Positions 6,966 through 15,362 of a stretch of DNA of 42,474 nt are shown in pieces (the stretch's first letter is position 1; every line of letters begins with the position of its first letter). The DNA comes from Treponema sp. (lineage in GTDB: Bacteria > Spirochaetota > Spirochaetia > Treponematales > Breznakiellaceae). Where the stretch lies: NCBI GenBank assembly GCA_009784975.1, contig WQXG01000024.1:1-42474 (forward strand), given 5' to 3'. A program made the position numbers and the translations under genes. The notes beneath the pieces are model-generated. The model ran no database searches. It saw only the letters and a list, made by a program, of their open reading frames with translations, and was not told the origin of the DNA.

Positions 6966-9398
6966 ATGACTAGTAATAAAAAACCTTCGATATACTCAGA
7001 TCGCAGCGGCATTGGTTCTGCAGAAGAGTTGGATGAGTATGGTGTATGGGTTAAGAGCGAGCCACAGGTTCTCTCCGCTGACGATGCTTTTGCCGCAGAA
7101 GAAACATCAGAATCTTTTGATGATGCTATTCTGGATCTGAATGAAACTCAGGGCGACCCATTGTCGCAGCTAACAAACAATAGCGGTGATACTGATTTTC
7201 CCGATATCGAAGATTTCGATATAGACTCCAACGATGAAATGTTAAGCATGCAATCCGAGCTGGAAGATTTTGGTATTCCACAGGATGAAACAAAAACAGA
7301 AAGCGATATAAATATCGAAAACATAGATATCGAAGATACAAATTTTGAAGATTTTGAAATACCGTCTGACGAAACCCTGGAAATTGACAGTATTACAGAT
7401 GATATCGAAACTTCTGAAGTTGAAGATATCAGTATCGATGATTTCAACATCATGGAAGAAGAAAGCCTGGAGAAAGACGAAATCGATGAAATAAACGAGC
7501 TTATTAATCTTGAAGCCGCCGCAATGAAAAGAACAGAAGAAAACATTAAAAAAGAAGATGGTTTTGCAGCCGATTTATCAGACAGTGCCGACTTTTCAGA
7601 CAACGTTGATTTACCAGACGATTTATCAGACAACGCTGATTTATCAGACGATGACTTTATAATTGACGAAACAGATGATAATTTTGCGATTGATAACACC
7701 GACAGCGCATTATCACAAGAAGATGATTCATTGGACGATGATTTTATCATTGATAACACTGATATTTCTGACAGCATGGAAATTGATAGTTTTACCGCCG
7801 ATAGCTTTACCAGCGATAGTTCTATCGGCGATAGTCCTATCGCAGAAGACAATGATGAAGAAATTGAAATCGAAATAGAAGATTTTGATGTTCCGACAGT
7901 AAAATCAATAGAAAACAATACCGGAATTGCCGCGCGCAGCGATAACAGCTCCTCTTCTGAAAATGAAATTTCCAGCCAGCTTTTATTAAAAATAGCGAAC
8001 GAACTTTCGTCCATCAGAGGCGAGCTAAGCGAATTAAAAAAAGAATTTTCACTTGTGCGTTCAGGCGTACACGAAGAAGTAAAACAACCGGAAAGCGATC
8101 GCGACGGATTTTTCTCTGAAGAGGATGATGAAACAATAGCTCTTACAGGCGATGAACTGGACAATATTCTCAGCACAACAGAACAAATTACAGAAACAAT
8201 TGATATCGAAGATGACGACGAAGCAATAGCGCTTACAAGCGATGAACTTGATAATATAATAAGTTCAACGGAACAAATTACAGAAACAATGGAGCAGGAA
8301 GCGTTTGACGATGAAGATGAAACAATAGCCCTTACAGGCGATGAGCTTGATAACATCCTTAACTCTGCTGATTTTACAGAAGAGGCGGGAGATAACGAAA
8401 CAGAAGAAACAATAGATATATCTCCGGTTTTTGACGAAGCGGAGATTTCTTTCGATGAAGAAGACATTACTCCCGAAGAAGACAATATTGAAGTCGAAGA
8501 CATTAATATTGATGTACCGTTAACCGAAGAAGACGGATTTGATGATTTTATAGATATAGACACTGATGTTCTCATGACAAGCGATGAGGCTGATGATGCT
8601 TTAACTGACATTATTTCAGATGAAGCCTCCTCTGATGATGAACTTGAACAGCTAATGGAAGATGGAGCCGTACCAATTACATATGCTCCCGACAACATTT
8701 CCTATCTTGAAGATGATGAAGTAATAGCCGACGATGCCGATTCTCTTGACCTTTCTGATGCGGTAATAGATGAGCCGGATTTATCAATGGACGACATTAC
8801 AGATGATATATCAGAACCATTCCTGGATGAGACCGATTTGGATCTTGACTCTCTTGATGATTTAACCATTGAAGATGATGATGTCGAAGAACTGGAAACA
8901 GATGCATTTGAACCGGGAATCGAAGACAGTTTAACAAGTTCAGATGAATTTATTGATGATTTAGAAGACATCCCGTTTAGTTCAGATACATCTGACCTTT
9001 TGGAAGAAGAAGAAGAAATTCTCCCTCTTGATGATATTGCAGACGATGACATACAGGAATTGGAAGAGGATGCCGACTGGGCTCTGGAAGATGTAGCGCC
9101 TGCTCAGCAGTCGGCGCCTGTTCAGGCGGCGCCTGTTCAGCAGCCGGCTCCTGTCCAGCAGGCGGCTCCTGTACAACAACTGGCACCCGTACAGCAAATG
9201 CAGCAAGCACCTTTGCAGCAAGCGCCCAAAGACGGGCTTAATTTAATTCCTTCTGAATTAAAATCCGAGCTTAGAAATATCCTGAGCTATATGGATCAGC
9301 TCCTTGAATCACTGCCGGAAGAAAAGATCGAAGAGTTTGCAAAATCAGAATACTTTGATTCATATAAAAAGCTCTTTAAGGATTTGGGGCTGGTATAA
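6966..9398 (+). CDS. Very acidic, repetitive, largely disordered cytoplasmic protein
   Basis: An 810-residue protein without signal peptide or membrane segment, dominated by Asp, Glu, Ser, Ile and Leu. A conserved-looking N-terminus (residues 1-35, with LDEYGVWVKSEPQ) is followed by acidic repeats (SDNADLSDD, DDDFIID). A coiled coil spans about 336-368 (LLLKIANELSSIRGELSEL). Three copies of IALTGDELDNIL-type peptide lie near 391-402, 421-432 and 454-465. Next come a Gln/Pro/Ala linker (about 713-755, APVQQ repeats) and a folded C-terminal helix pair (about 757-810: LNLIPSELKSEL... SLPEEKIEEFA... YKKLFKDLGLV). I know no function. It heads an operon with two DUF115 proteins, so a scaffold or regulator for flagellin modification is a reasonable guess only. 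Confidence 0.8.
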   Translation: MTSNKKPSIYSDRSGIGSAEELDEYGVWVKSEPQVLSADDAFAAEETSESFDDAILDLNETQGDPLSQLTNNSGDTDFPDIEDFDIDSNDEMLSMQSELEDFGIPQDETKTESDINIENIDIEDTNFEDFEIPSDETLEIDSITDDIETSEVEDISIDDFNIMEEESLEKDEIDEINELINLEAAAMKRTEENIKKEDGFAADLSDSADFSDNVDLPDDLSDNADLSDDDFIIDETDDNFAIDNTDSALSQEDDSLDDDFIIDNTDISDSMEIDSFTADSFTSDSSIGDSPIAEDNDEEIEIEIEDFDVPTVKSIENNTGIAARSDNSSSSENEISSQLLLKIANELSSIRGELSELKKEFSLVRSGVHEEVKQPESDRDGFFSEEDDETIALTGDELDNILSTTEQITETIDIEDDDEAIALTSDELDNIISSTEQITETMEQEAFDDEDETIALTGDELDNILNSADFTEEAGDNETEETIDISPVFDEAEISFDEEDITPEEDNIEVEDINIDVPLTEEDGFDDFIDIDTDVLMTSDEADDALTDIISDEASSDDELEQLMEDGAVPITYAPDNISYLEDDEVIADDADSLDLSDAVIDEPDLSMDDITDDISEPFLDETDLDLDSLDDLTIEDDDVEELETDAFEPGIEDSLTSSDEFIDDLEDIPFSSDTSDLLEEEEEILPLDDIADDDIQELEEDADWALEDVAPAQQSAPVQAAPVQQPAPVQQAAPVQQLAPVQQMQQAPLQQAPKDGLNLIPSELKSELRNILSYMDQLLESLPEEKIEEFAKSEYFDSYKKLFKDLGLV

Positions 9399-9406
9399 AC
9401 ACACAG

Positions 9407-10756
9407 TTGCTTCATTCACGTTATAATCCGCATGCAGAAGCCGTGCGCTACATAGATTCTCTTAATTTGAATGATTCAACAGAGTGTTTTATACTAATTG
9501 AACCCGGACTTGGTTATATAATTCCTGTTTTAAAAGAAAAATTTAAAAACAGCAAAATAATCGCGCTTCATGTTCCGGATGCCGTATTGCATTGCGATGC
9601 GCATGAAATCCCGGCTCTTTTGGGGCATGATATAACAGGTTTTCTGGAAAAAGAAGTTCCGCAGACAGACATAGAAAAAATTCGCGTAATAGAATGGCGG
9701 CCTTCGCTAAATTATTACAGAGAAACATATGTTAATCTTCTTGCAAAGACAGTTGAATTCCTTAAACGCATGGACGCGGAACATAGAACTACATCTGCTT
9801 TTGGAAAAAGATGGCTAAGAAATTTTTTTAATAACCTTAACAACGTAAAAAAGATTGTTCTTTACAGACAAACAAATCTTCCGGTTATCGTAACAGGAGC
9901 CGGTCCCGGTCTTGAACAAGCTCTGCCCCTCATTGCCAAAATGCAGGATAGCTGCCTTATAATTGCCGCCTCTTCGTCAATACTGGCGCTCTCTTCATAC
10001 GGCATTACGGCAGATATAGTAATCGCCACCGATGGCGGCGCCTGGGCGCTTAGGCATATCTATCCTTTATACAGACACATTGCAAGGCAATATGACTTTG
10101 CTTCGCAAAGTATTATTGCGGCTAACCTTTGCGCCGCCCTGCCTTCCCAGACAAAAGACACTCCCTTTCTGCTGATAAACGACGGCAGTTTTTGGCAAAG
10201 CATTATCTTTAACAAATTAACCTTTCCTTCGGTTATCATTCCTCAAAAAGGTACCGTCAGCGCCAGCGCTCTGGAACTTGCCATGCAGCTAAGCAGCGGA
10301 GGCATTTATCTTGCCGGTTTGGATTTTTCTTTCAGCGGCATCAGAACTCATGTAAAACCCTATGCTTTTGACAGCCTTTTATTTTCTTCTGCCATAAGGT
10401 TTAATCCTGTATACTCCGGCAGTTTTTCACGTTTCAGGCTTTTAAAGGAAGGCGGCAGCATGAATATTTACGCGGCATGGTTTAAGGAGCATATAGAAAA
10501 CAGGGTGTACTCTCTTACAGATCATGCTTTTTTTAAAAAAGGCAGTCCGCAAAACGTAACAAAGAAAAAAAACGGCATTTTTAACATCATAGACGCAAAA
10601 CCTGCCCAGGGCTTGGACATTCTTTTGTCGGCGGTAAATAATCCGGAATATGCAGAAAACATAAAACAGGAACTGCTTCCTCTTCTTTTTTCCAATAAAA
10701 AAAATATTACTGTCCAGGAATTAAAAACAGCTCTTTGCGAGGCTGTCAATGAATGA
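9407..10756 (+). CDS. DUF115 / MptE-like protein (flagellin-modification family), first copy
   Basis: A 449-residue cytoplasmic protein of the DUF115 family (6-hydroxymethylpterin diphosphokinase MptE-like, related to motility accessory factor Maf). Family landmarks are IVTGAGPGLEQ (about 161-170), IIAASSSILALSSYGITADIVIATDGG (about 185-211) and GGIYLAGLDFSFSG (about 298-311). Members near flagellar genes are thought to transfer nonulosonic-acid or similar sugars to flagellin. The start is uncertain: TTG 9407 lacks a Shine-Dalgarno sequence, while an in-frame ATA at 9395 sits 5 nt after GGGG. The gene follows the acidic protein by 8 nt and overlaps the next by 8 nt (ATGAATGA), so translation is probably coupled. 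Confidence 0.85.
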   Translation: MLHSRYNPHAEAVRYIDSLNLNDSTECFILIEPGLGYIIPVLKEKFKNSKIIALHVPDAVLHCDAHEIPALLGHDITGFLEKEVPQTDIEKIRVIEWRPSLNYYRETYVNLLAKTVEFLKRMDAEHRTTSAFGKRWLRNFFNNLNNVKKIVLYRQTNLPVIVTGAGPGLEQALPLIAKMQDSCLIIAASSSILALSSYGITADIVIATDGGAWALRHIYPLYRHIARQYDFASQSIIAANLCAALPSQTKDTPFLLINDGSFWQSIIFNKLTFPSVIIPQKGTVSASALELAMQLSSGGIYLAGLDFSFSGIRTHVKPYAFDSLLFSSAIRFNPVYSGSFSRFRLLKEGGSMNIYAAWFKEHIENRVYSLTDHAFFKKGSPQNVTKKKNGIFNIIDAKPAQGLDILLSAVNNPEYAENIKQELLPLLFSNKKNITVQELKTALCEAVNE

Positions 10757-12395
10757 AATCCTAAAAAATAATATGCAAGCTCTGGCAGAAGTAAACAAAG
10801 ATCTTTATCTGCGTTTTTCTTCTTTTCTGCAGTCAGAAAAATCAGACAATTATTCTTTTTCACAATCACGCAGCGCAGAAACTGTCCCTGCGTATAACAA
10901 ACAGCCCCTGCATTCCATGGTAGATCCGGTACGTGAAGCGCAGCGCATTGTATCTTCGTCTGCAAGTGATGGTTTTTTAATTTGTCTTGGTCTTGGCGGC
11001 GGCTTTATCCCAAAAGCGGCGCTGGAAGCAACAGATGCGCAGGTTACAGTAATAGACTTTGACATTAAAAGCATAATACAGCTTTTTTCACATATAGATT
11101 ATACTCATTTATTAAACAACAATCGTTTTTTTCTTTTAATAGACCCGGATAAAGAAGAAATAAAAAACTTTGTATTTGAAAATTATAAACCGGCGCTCTG
11201 GGGCGGAATAAAAACAATCCCTCTTCGCACAAGAACAGAAACAGACAAACCTTTGTTTGATTTAGCGATTTTAAATCTGCAGGAAACAATTGAAGAAGTA
11301 TCCGCCGATTATTCTGTTCAGGCTCATTTTGGAAAACGCTGGTTTTCCAACATTATCCGCAATATTGGCAGGGCAAATTTCACATTTAATAAAAATATAA
11401 ACGCAGAAAATACTGCCATTGCCGCTGCAGGACCTTCACTTGATACACGTCTTTTGGAACTAAAAGAATTTAAATTAAACGGAGGTTTTGTTATATGCTG
11501 TGATACTGCCCTTGCGGTTCTTTTAAATAACAATATAAAACCGGATGTAATCGTTTCTATTGACTGTCAGTTTATAAGTTATTATCACTTTATAGGCAGT
11601 GATATCCAAAGCATTCCTCTTGTTCTTGATATAACAAGCCCTCCCCTGCTTTCCCGTTTTTCTTCTTTTCCGTGTTTTTTTTCCGGCGGTCATCCTCTTG
11701 TCAGATATATTTCCAACACGCTAAATGATGGGGGCTCCCAAGCCCTCCCCATTTTGGATACATCCGGCGGAAATGTCACCTACGCATGCCTTTCTCTTGC
11801 AGAATATCTGGGCGCAAAGCACATAACATTTTTTGGAGCGGATTTTTCCTATATAAACAGTCAAACTTACGCAAGAGGAACATACATCTATCCGTTTTTC
11901 CACAAAAAACAAAACCGCCTTTCTCCGGCAGAAGCGTTATTTTCCAGATTCCTTTACAGAAGTGAACTATCCTGGGTGACACCCCTAAGCCTTGCAAAAA
12001 CAGGCAAATATTATGATACCGGCACACTTCGTTTTTACAGGAAAAAGCTGGAAGAAAAAATATCCAAAATGACAGCAAAAATTAACTTTAAAGAATCTCA
12101 GCTGCCAACCGCTCACTGCCCGCTGCCGTCTGCAAATTCCTCATTGCAAACCGTCAATTACCCGCTGCCGGCATCATTATTCCTTAAACAATACAGAGAT
12201 GACATCGCCGCCTTGCCGCAGGCTTATGAGAAAGAAAACTATATAAAAAAATTAAATACAAAAGAAATGCAAATTTTTACCACTTTGCTGCCCTATGCCG
12301 CCGCGATAAGAAAACGCAGAGCTGAACTTAAAACTTTTGAATTAATTGAAGAAGTAAAACAATGCTGCATAAAAGATATTGACAGAATCTGCTAA
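10749..12395 (+). CDS. DUF115 / MptE-like protein, second copy
   Basis: A 548-residue paralogue of the preceding protein. It has an N-terminal domain with LICLGLGGGFIPKAAL (about 77-92), the central domain with AAAGPSLDTRLLEL (about 225-238) and VICCDTALAVLLNNNIKPDVIVSID (about 248-272), and the FFGADFSYIN motif (about 361-370). A C-terminal helical part follows from about 420. Residues 451-475 are a low-complexity Pro/Leu/His/Cys insert that looks like a captured DNA repeat. It starts inside the end of the first copy. The pair probably makes a two-protein glycosyl-transfer or sugar-handling unit, but the substrate is unknown. Confidence 0.85.
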   Translation: MNEILKNNMQALAEVNKDLYLRFSSFLQSEKSDNYSFSQSRSAETVPAYNKQPLHSMVDPVREAQRIVSSSASDGFLICLGLGGGFIPKAALEATDAQVTVIDFDIKSIIQLFSHIDYTHLLNNNRFFLLIDPDKEEIKNFVFENYKPALWGGIKTIPLRTRTETDKPLFDLAILNLQETIEEVSADYSVQAHFGKRWFSNIIRNIGRANFTFNKNINAENTAIAAAGPSLDTRLLELKEFKLNGGFVICCDTALAVLLNNNIKPDVIVSIDCQFISYYHFIGSDIQSIPLVLDITSPPLLSRFSSFPCFFSGGHPLVRYISNTLNDGGSQALPILDTSGGNVTYACLSLAEYLGAKHITFFGADFSYINSQTYARGTYIYPFFHKKQNRLSPAEALFSRFLYRSELSWVTPLSLAKTGKYYDTGTLRFYRKKLEEKISKMTAKINFKESQLPTAHCPLPSANSSLQTVNYPLPASLFLKQYRDDIAALPQAYEKENYIKKLNTKEMQIFTTLLPYAAAIRKRRAELKTFELIEEVKQCCIKDIDRIC

Positions 12396-12397
12396 TC

Positions 12398-13237
12398 CTA
12401 AAATACAAACGCGGCATACCCTACAAAAGAATCAGGAATTTCATTCCTATCTACATCCGCGCTGGTTGCGTATTCAAGAAGACTGGGGCCCCCCCTTGCT
12501 TTTCCTGAAGACCCTTGCGAAGAAGCAAACCCCATCGCTCCCAAAACCGCGCCCGCAGAACAGGCAGCATGGTCTTCCTCTGCACAGCGCAGAACCTCGT
12601 CTGCATCTGCGGCTTCAACCGCTTTTATAAAATTAGCGTCGTTTACTTCGCGTACCCAGCGCAGCGCGCCTCTGCCATGCGGCGAAAAACCGTAATTTGG
12701 ACCATAATGGGTTAAATCTGTGGAAGCTATTACATTGATTTTCCGGTTTAATTCAGCCGCCGCCTTAGCAATTTGCTGCCCTGCGTTAAATGAGTTTTTT
12801 TCCGCAGGAAGACGCAGCCATAAAAGTTTCGATTTAGGAAAGAAATAATGAACCATTGGTAAAAGCACTTCGACAGTATTGTCGCGGTAACGATCATCGC
12901 TGCCTGCCAATTCCCTAAAAAGGACAGTTCGCAGCTCAGAATCAATGGGTAAATGACCAAAAGGGGTTTTTACAGCGTCTTCCATCGCGAAAAGAGACGG
13001 AGAGCCGGGGGGCAGATGTCCGCCCAGTACAACGATTGTTTCTGCCTGGCGCAGGCTAGAAATAGCGCGCGCGGCAATTTTACCGCAGTAATACCAGCCT
13101 GCGTGGGGAGCAATTACAGCGTTTGAAGAGCCGGCGGGGCTTACGCCCCCTTGGCTAAAAGGCGATAAAAAAGAGGTAACTTCCCTTGAATCACGCGGAA
13201 ACCAGCCTGCCTGCAGCGAATATTCTCTTATTTGCAT
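12398..13237 (-). CDS. Memo-family protein (AmmeMemoRadiSam system protein B)
   Basis: A 279-residue protein of the Memo/MEMO1 family, structurally related to class III non-haem iron dioxygenases. Visible landmarks: PHAGWYYCG near residue 50, VLGGHLPPG, NTVEVLLPMVHYFFP, ASTDLTHYG and DHAACSAGAVLGAM. Start ATG 13237 (MQIREYSLQAGWFPRD) is chosen because the family begins this way; a longer frame up to 13366 adds unrelated residues and overlaps the divergent gene. A TATAAT with a TG extension (13254-13262, minus strand) lies 16 nt upstream. The usual AMMECR1 and radical-SAM partners are not in the window, so function is open. It converges on the DUF115 operon with a 2-nt gap. Confidence 0.88.
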   Translation of the reverse strand: MQIREYSLQAGWFPRDSREVTSFLSPFSQGGVSPAGSSNAVIAPHAGWYYCGKIAARAISSLRQAETIVVLGGHLPPGSPSLFAMEDAVKTPFGHLPIDSELRTVLFRELAGSDDRYRDNTVEVLLPMVHYFFPKSKLLWLRLPAEKNSFNAGQQIAKAAAELNRKINVIASTDLTHYGPNYGFSPHGRGALRWVREVNDANFIKAVEAADADEVLRCAEEDHAACSAGAVLGAMGFASSQGSSGKARGGPSLLEYATSADVDRNEIPDSFVGYAAFVF

Positions 13238-13267
13238 ATAAAATCTACCGATAATTATATCATAACT

Positions 13268-14395
13268 ATGGAAAAAAAGCAAAATAGTAAACAAAAAAAT
13301 ACTTCGATTATCAGTGTGGTTGTCGCTGCTGCATGCATTATAATTTACCTCGGCGCACTGGTTCAAGGAACAATCAGGCTCTATATGAGCATCGAAAACA
13401 GCAGGAAAGTTGCCGAACAGGAATTTTCACAGATAGCCCAAAAAGCCTCTGATGCTGGTACGCAAGGTTTTATGAATCAAAGGTTTATTGATACTATAAA
13501 CAATGCCCTTGCTTCAGCCGTAAGTTTAGAAGCGCTCATTATTACAGGACCGGACGGCGAATATGCTTTTGAAAAGCAAAAGGATTATGCCGTTTCATGG
13601 GTACATAATTCACCAAGATTTATCAACAGATTTGGTTTTTCCAATCAGAATCTTTACAGACCTCTGCAAATTCAGGATTTGCGCAATGTGAATATTAAAG
13701 CGGTCGCAAATGCTTTTAACTACATTGAATTTACAAAAATTTTAAAAGAAACCCTTCTTATTATCCTTGTTGGGTTTGCTATAGCTTTCTTTACAATGCT
13801 GCTTCAGATGCTTCTGGGAAGACAGGAAACACCTTCTGCCGCCGCACAAGCGCAATTAAATCCCTTTCAAACAGATCCGCTGGGCGGGCTGCCAAAAGGA
13901 CTTTATTCCGAGCGCAGCAATATAGGATGGGAAAATTATATAATAGATCGTCTTAACGCGGAATTACACCGCTGCTCATCATCAGAAAAAGATTTGGCTT
14001 TTTTAATAATAGAATTTACAGACCTTACAAATGATGCCATGTTTAAAGAATCAGCAGAAGAAGCAGTTTCTTTAATATCATCAAGGGATCTGCTTTTTGA
14101 ATTCGGTAAATGGGGAATCGCGGCAATCCTTCCCGGCGTTAGCCTGGAAAACGCCATTTCCAAAGCAGAACATTATCATCAGCAAATTATGGAAAAATTT
14201 CCGCGCGGTTATAATAAAACTTCCAGCCTCTGCATTGGCATAACTTCACGATCCGGCAGGCTGCTCAATGCCGACAGGCTTATACTTGAAGGAACCCAGG
14301 CTTTAAAGAAATCCAAAGAAGATCCAAAAACTTCGATTATTGCCTTTAAAAGCGATCCGGAAAAATACAGGGAATTTATACGTACGCACAGTTAA
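13268..14395 (+). CDS. Membrane sensor protein with degenerate GGDEF domain
   Basis: A 375-residue protein with transmembrane helices at about 15-37 and 165-188 enclosing a periplasmic region (about 38-160), then a Pro/Gln-rich linker and a C-terminal nucleotide-cyclase-like domain (about 225-370). The GGDEF signature position reads EFGKWGIAAIL, so the catalytic GG(D/E)EF loop is lost and it should not make c-di-GMP. Late family features remain (LCIGITSRSGRLLNADRLILEGTQALKKSK). It may act as a receptor or signalling scaffold. ATG 13268 is chosen; the TTG at 13232 would run into the divergent Memo start. The two divergent genes share about 30 bp of promoter DNA. Confidence 0.75.
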   Translation: MEKKQNSKQKNTSIISVVVAAACIIIYLGALVQGTIRLYMSIENSRKVAEQEFSQIAQKASDAGTQGFMNQRFIDTINNALASAVSLEALIITGPDGEYAFEKQKDYAVSWVHNSPRFINRFGFSNQNLYRPLQIQDLRNVNIKAVANAFNYIEFTKILKETLLIILVGFAIAFFTMLLQMLLGRQETPSAAAQAQLNPFQTDPLGGLPKGLYSERSNIGWENYIIDRLNAELHRCSSSEKDLAFLIIEFTDLTNDAMFKESAEEAVSLISSRDLLFEFGKWGIAAILPGVSLENAISKAEHYHQQIMEKFPRGYNKTSSLCIGITSRSGRLLNADRLILEGTQALKKSKEDPKTSIIAFKSDPEKYREFIRTHS

Positions 14396-14408
14396 GCCTG
14401 CAAATAAT

Positions 14409-15362
14409 TTATTGTTTTTCGAAACTTTCGGCTTCCTTAAAAAGACGGTATGCTGCCCATGCCGGAATGGAGTATATAAGGGGTTCCCCCTGATCGCCTT
14501 TGCTTACATGAGCAAAGAGACGGCCTATATCATCACCTTCACCTAACCGGATGTTATATACTGCTCCATTTCCGAATTCTACGACTATACGGCTTTGTTC
14601 AAACAAAGGATCATCATGGAAAACTGAATCGGAAAAGCTGTCCGCTTCTGTATTTATAACAGTACGAATATAACTTTCCAAACCGGGAATATCAGGATTC
14701 GCAACTTCAATTCCGGAAATAACCCATGTCCTGTTTCTGCGGCTAAACACTTGCGTTTCTGAAGATGTGTAAACAGACATTCTCTGTACGCTGTTAAAAT
14801 CAAGCTGCCCGCCTTCAGTTTCGGGGATTAGCCTGTAATTGAACCAGTTACCGATAGAACCTGTTGTATATATTTTAATTCCGCTGTCACCTGAACGAAC
14901 TTCATTATTACCTTCTTTTCTAAAATATGTTTCTCTCCCCATTGCATCATCATCGCCGACAAGAAGATTCAGAAGCACTGCGTCTTCACCATAGATTGTG
15001 ATCCTTGAAGCATCATCGTCAAGACCAAAACGTTCATGAGTAGAAGCGCTTGACGAACGGACAGGCCAGGCGGAGCGCGTTGTAAGAACATCTAAAAAAT
15101 CCTGTACGCGTATCTGACGCGCAGGGAAAAAAATGTCATCATATAAAACAGACCACTTGCCGTTTTGTTTTACAAGTTCAAGCACACCCGTTTGCGAACT
15201 TACAATAATTCTGTTTGATCTTTCTGCGGTTTTTGAATCCAGCCAGGCAAAAGACGATTGTCTTGCTCCAAGGTCAGAATAAAAAACAATATTGCCTATA
15301 TATAACAATGCCAACACCGCAACAAGCGATACAAGAATATAAAGTTTCTTTTTATAACTCAT
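14409..15362 (-). CDS. DUF4340 protein of the Gld-like ABC operon
   Basis: A 317-residue protein with one N-terminal transmembrane anchor (about 7-25) and an extracytoplasmic beta-rich body, matching the DUF4340 type that accompanies GldG-like proteins. Recognisable stretches: ELVKQNGKWSVL, DFLDVLTTRSAWPV and the repeated related unit in the second half (DFNSVQRMSVYTSS... GVEVANPDIPGLESYI). It is last in a four-gene operon and overlaps the gene before it by 11 nt, so it is probably part of the same envelope ABC complex. The transported substrate is unknown. Confidence 0.82.
   Translation of the reverse strand: MSYKKKLYILVSLVAVLALLYIGNIVFYSDLGARQSSFAWLDSKTAERSNRIIVSSQTGVLELVKQNGKWSVLYDDIFFPARQIRVQDFLDVLTTRSAWPVRSSSASTHERFGLDDDASRITIYGEDAVLLNLLVGDDDAMGRETYFRKEGNNEVRSGDSGIKIYTTGSIGNWFNYRLIPETEGGQLDFNSVQRMSVYTSSETQVFSRRNRTWVISGIEVANPDIPGLESYIRTVINTEADSFSDSVFHDDPLFEQSRIVVEFGNGAVYNIRLGEGDDIGRLFAHVSKGDQGEPLIYSIPAWAAYRLFKEAESFEKQ

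Noticed and set aside
7148-8698. 516-residue Ser/Ile-rich minus-strand open frame
   Set aside because: It is a shadow of GAT/GAA-rich acidic codons on the plus strand, with no start signals or domain.
9395-9397. ATA as start of the first DUF115 gene
   Set aside because: GGGG lies 5 nt upstream, but TTG 9407 is a commoner start and the family N-terminus does not decide between them.
13238-13366. Longer N-terminus of the Memo protein from 13366
   Set aside because: The extra 43 residues do not resemble the family and overlap the divergent gene.
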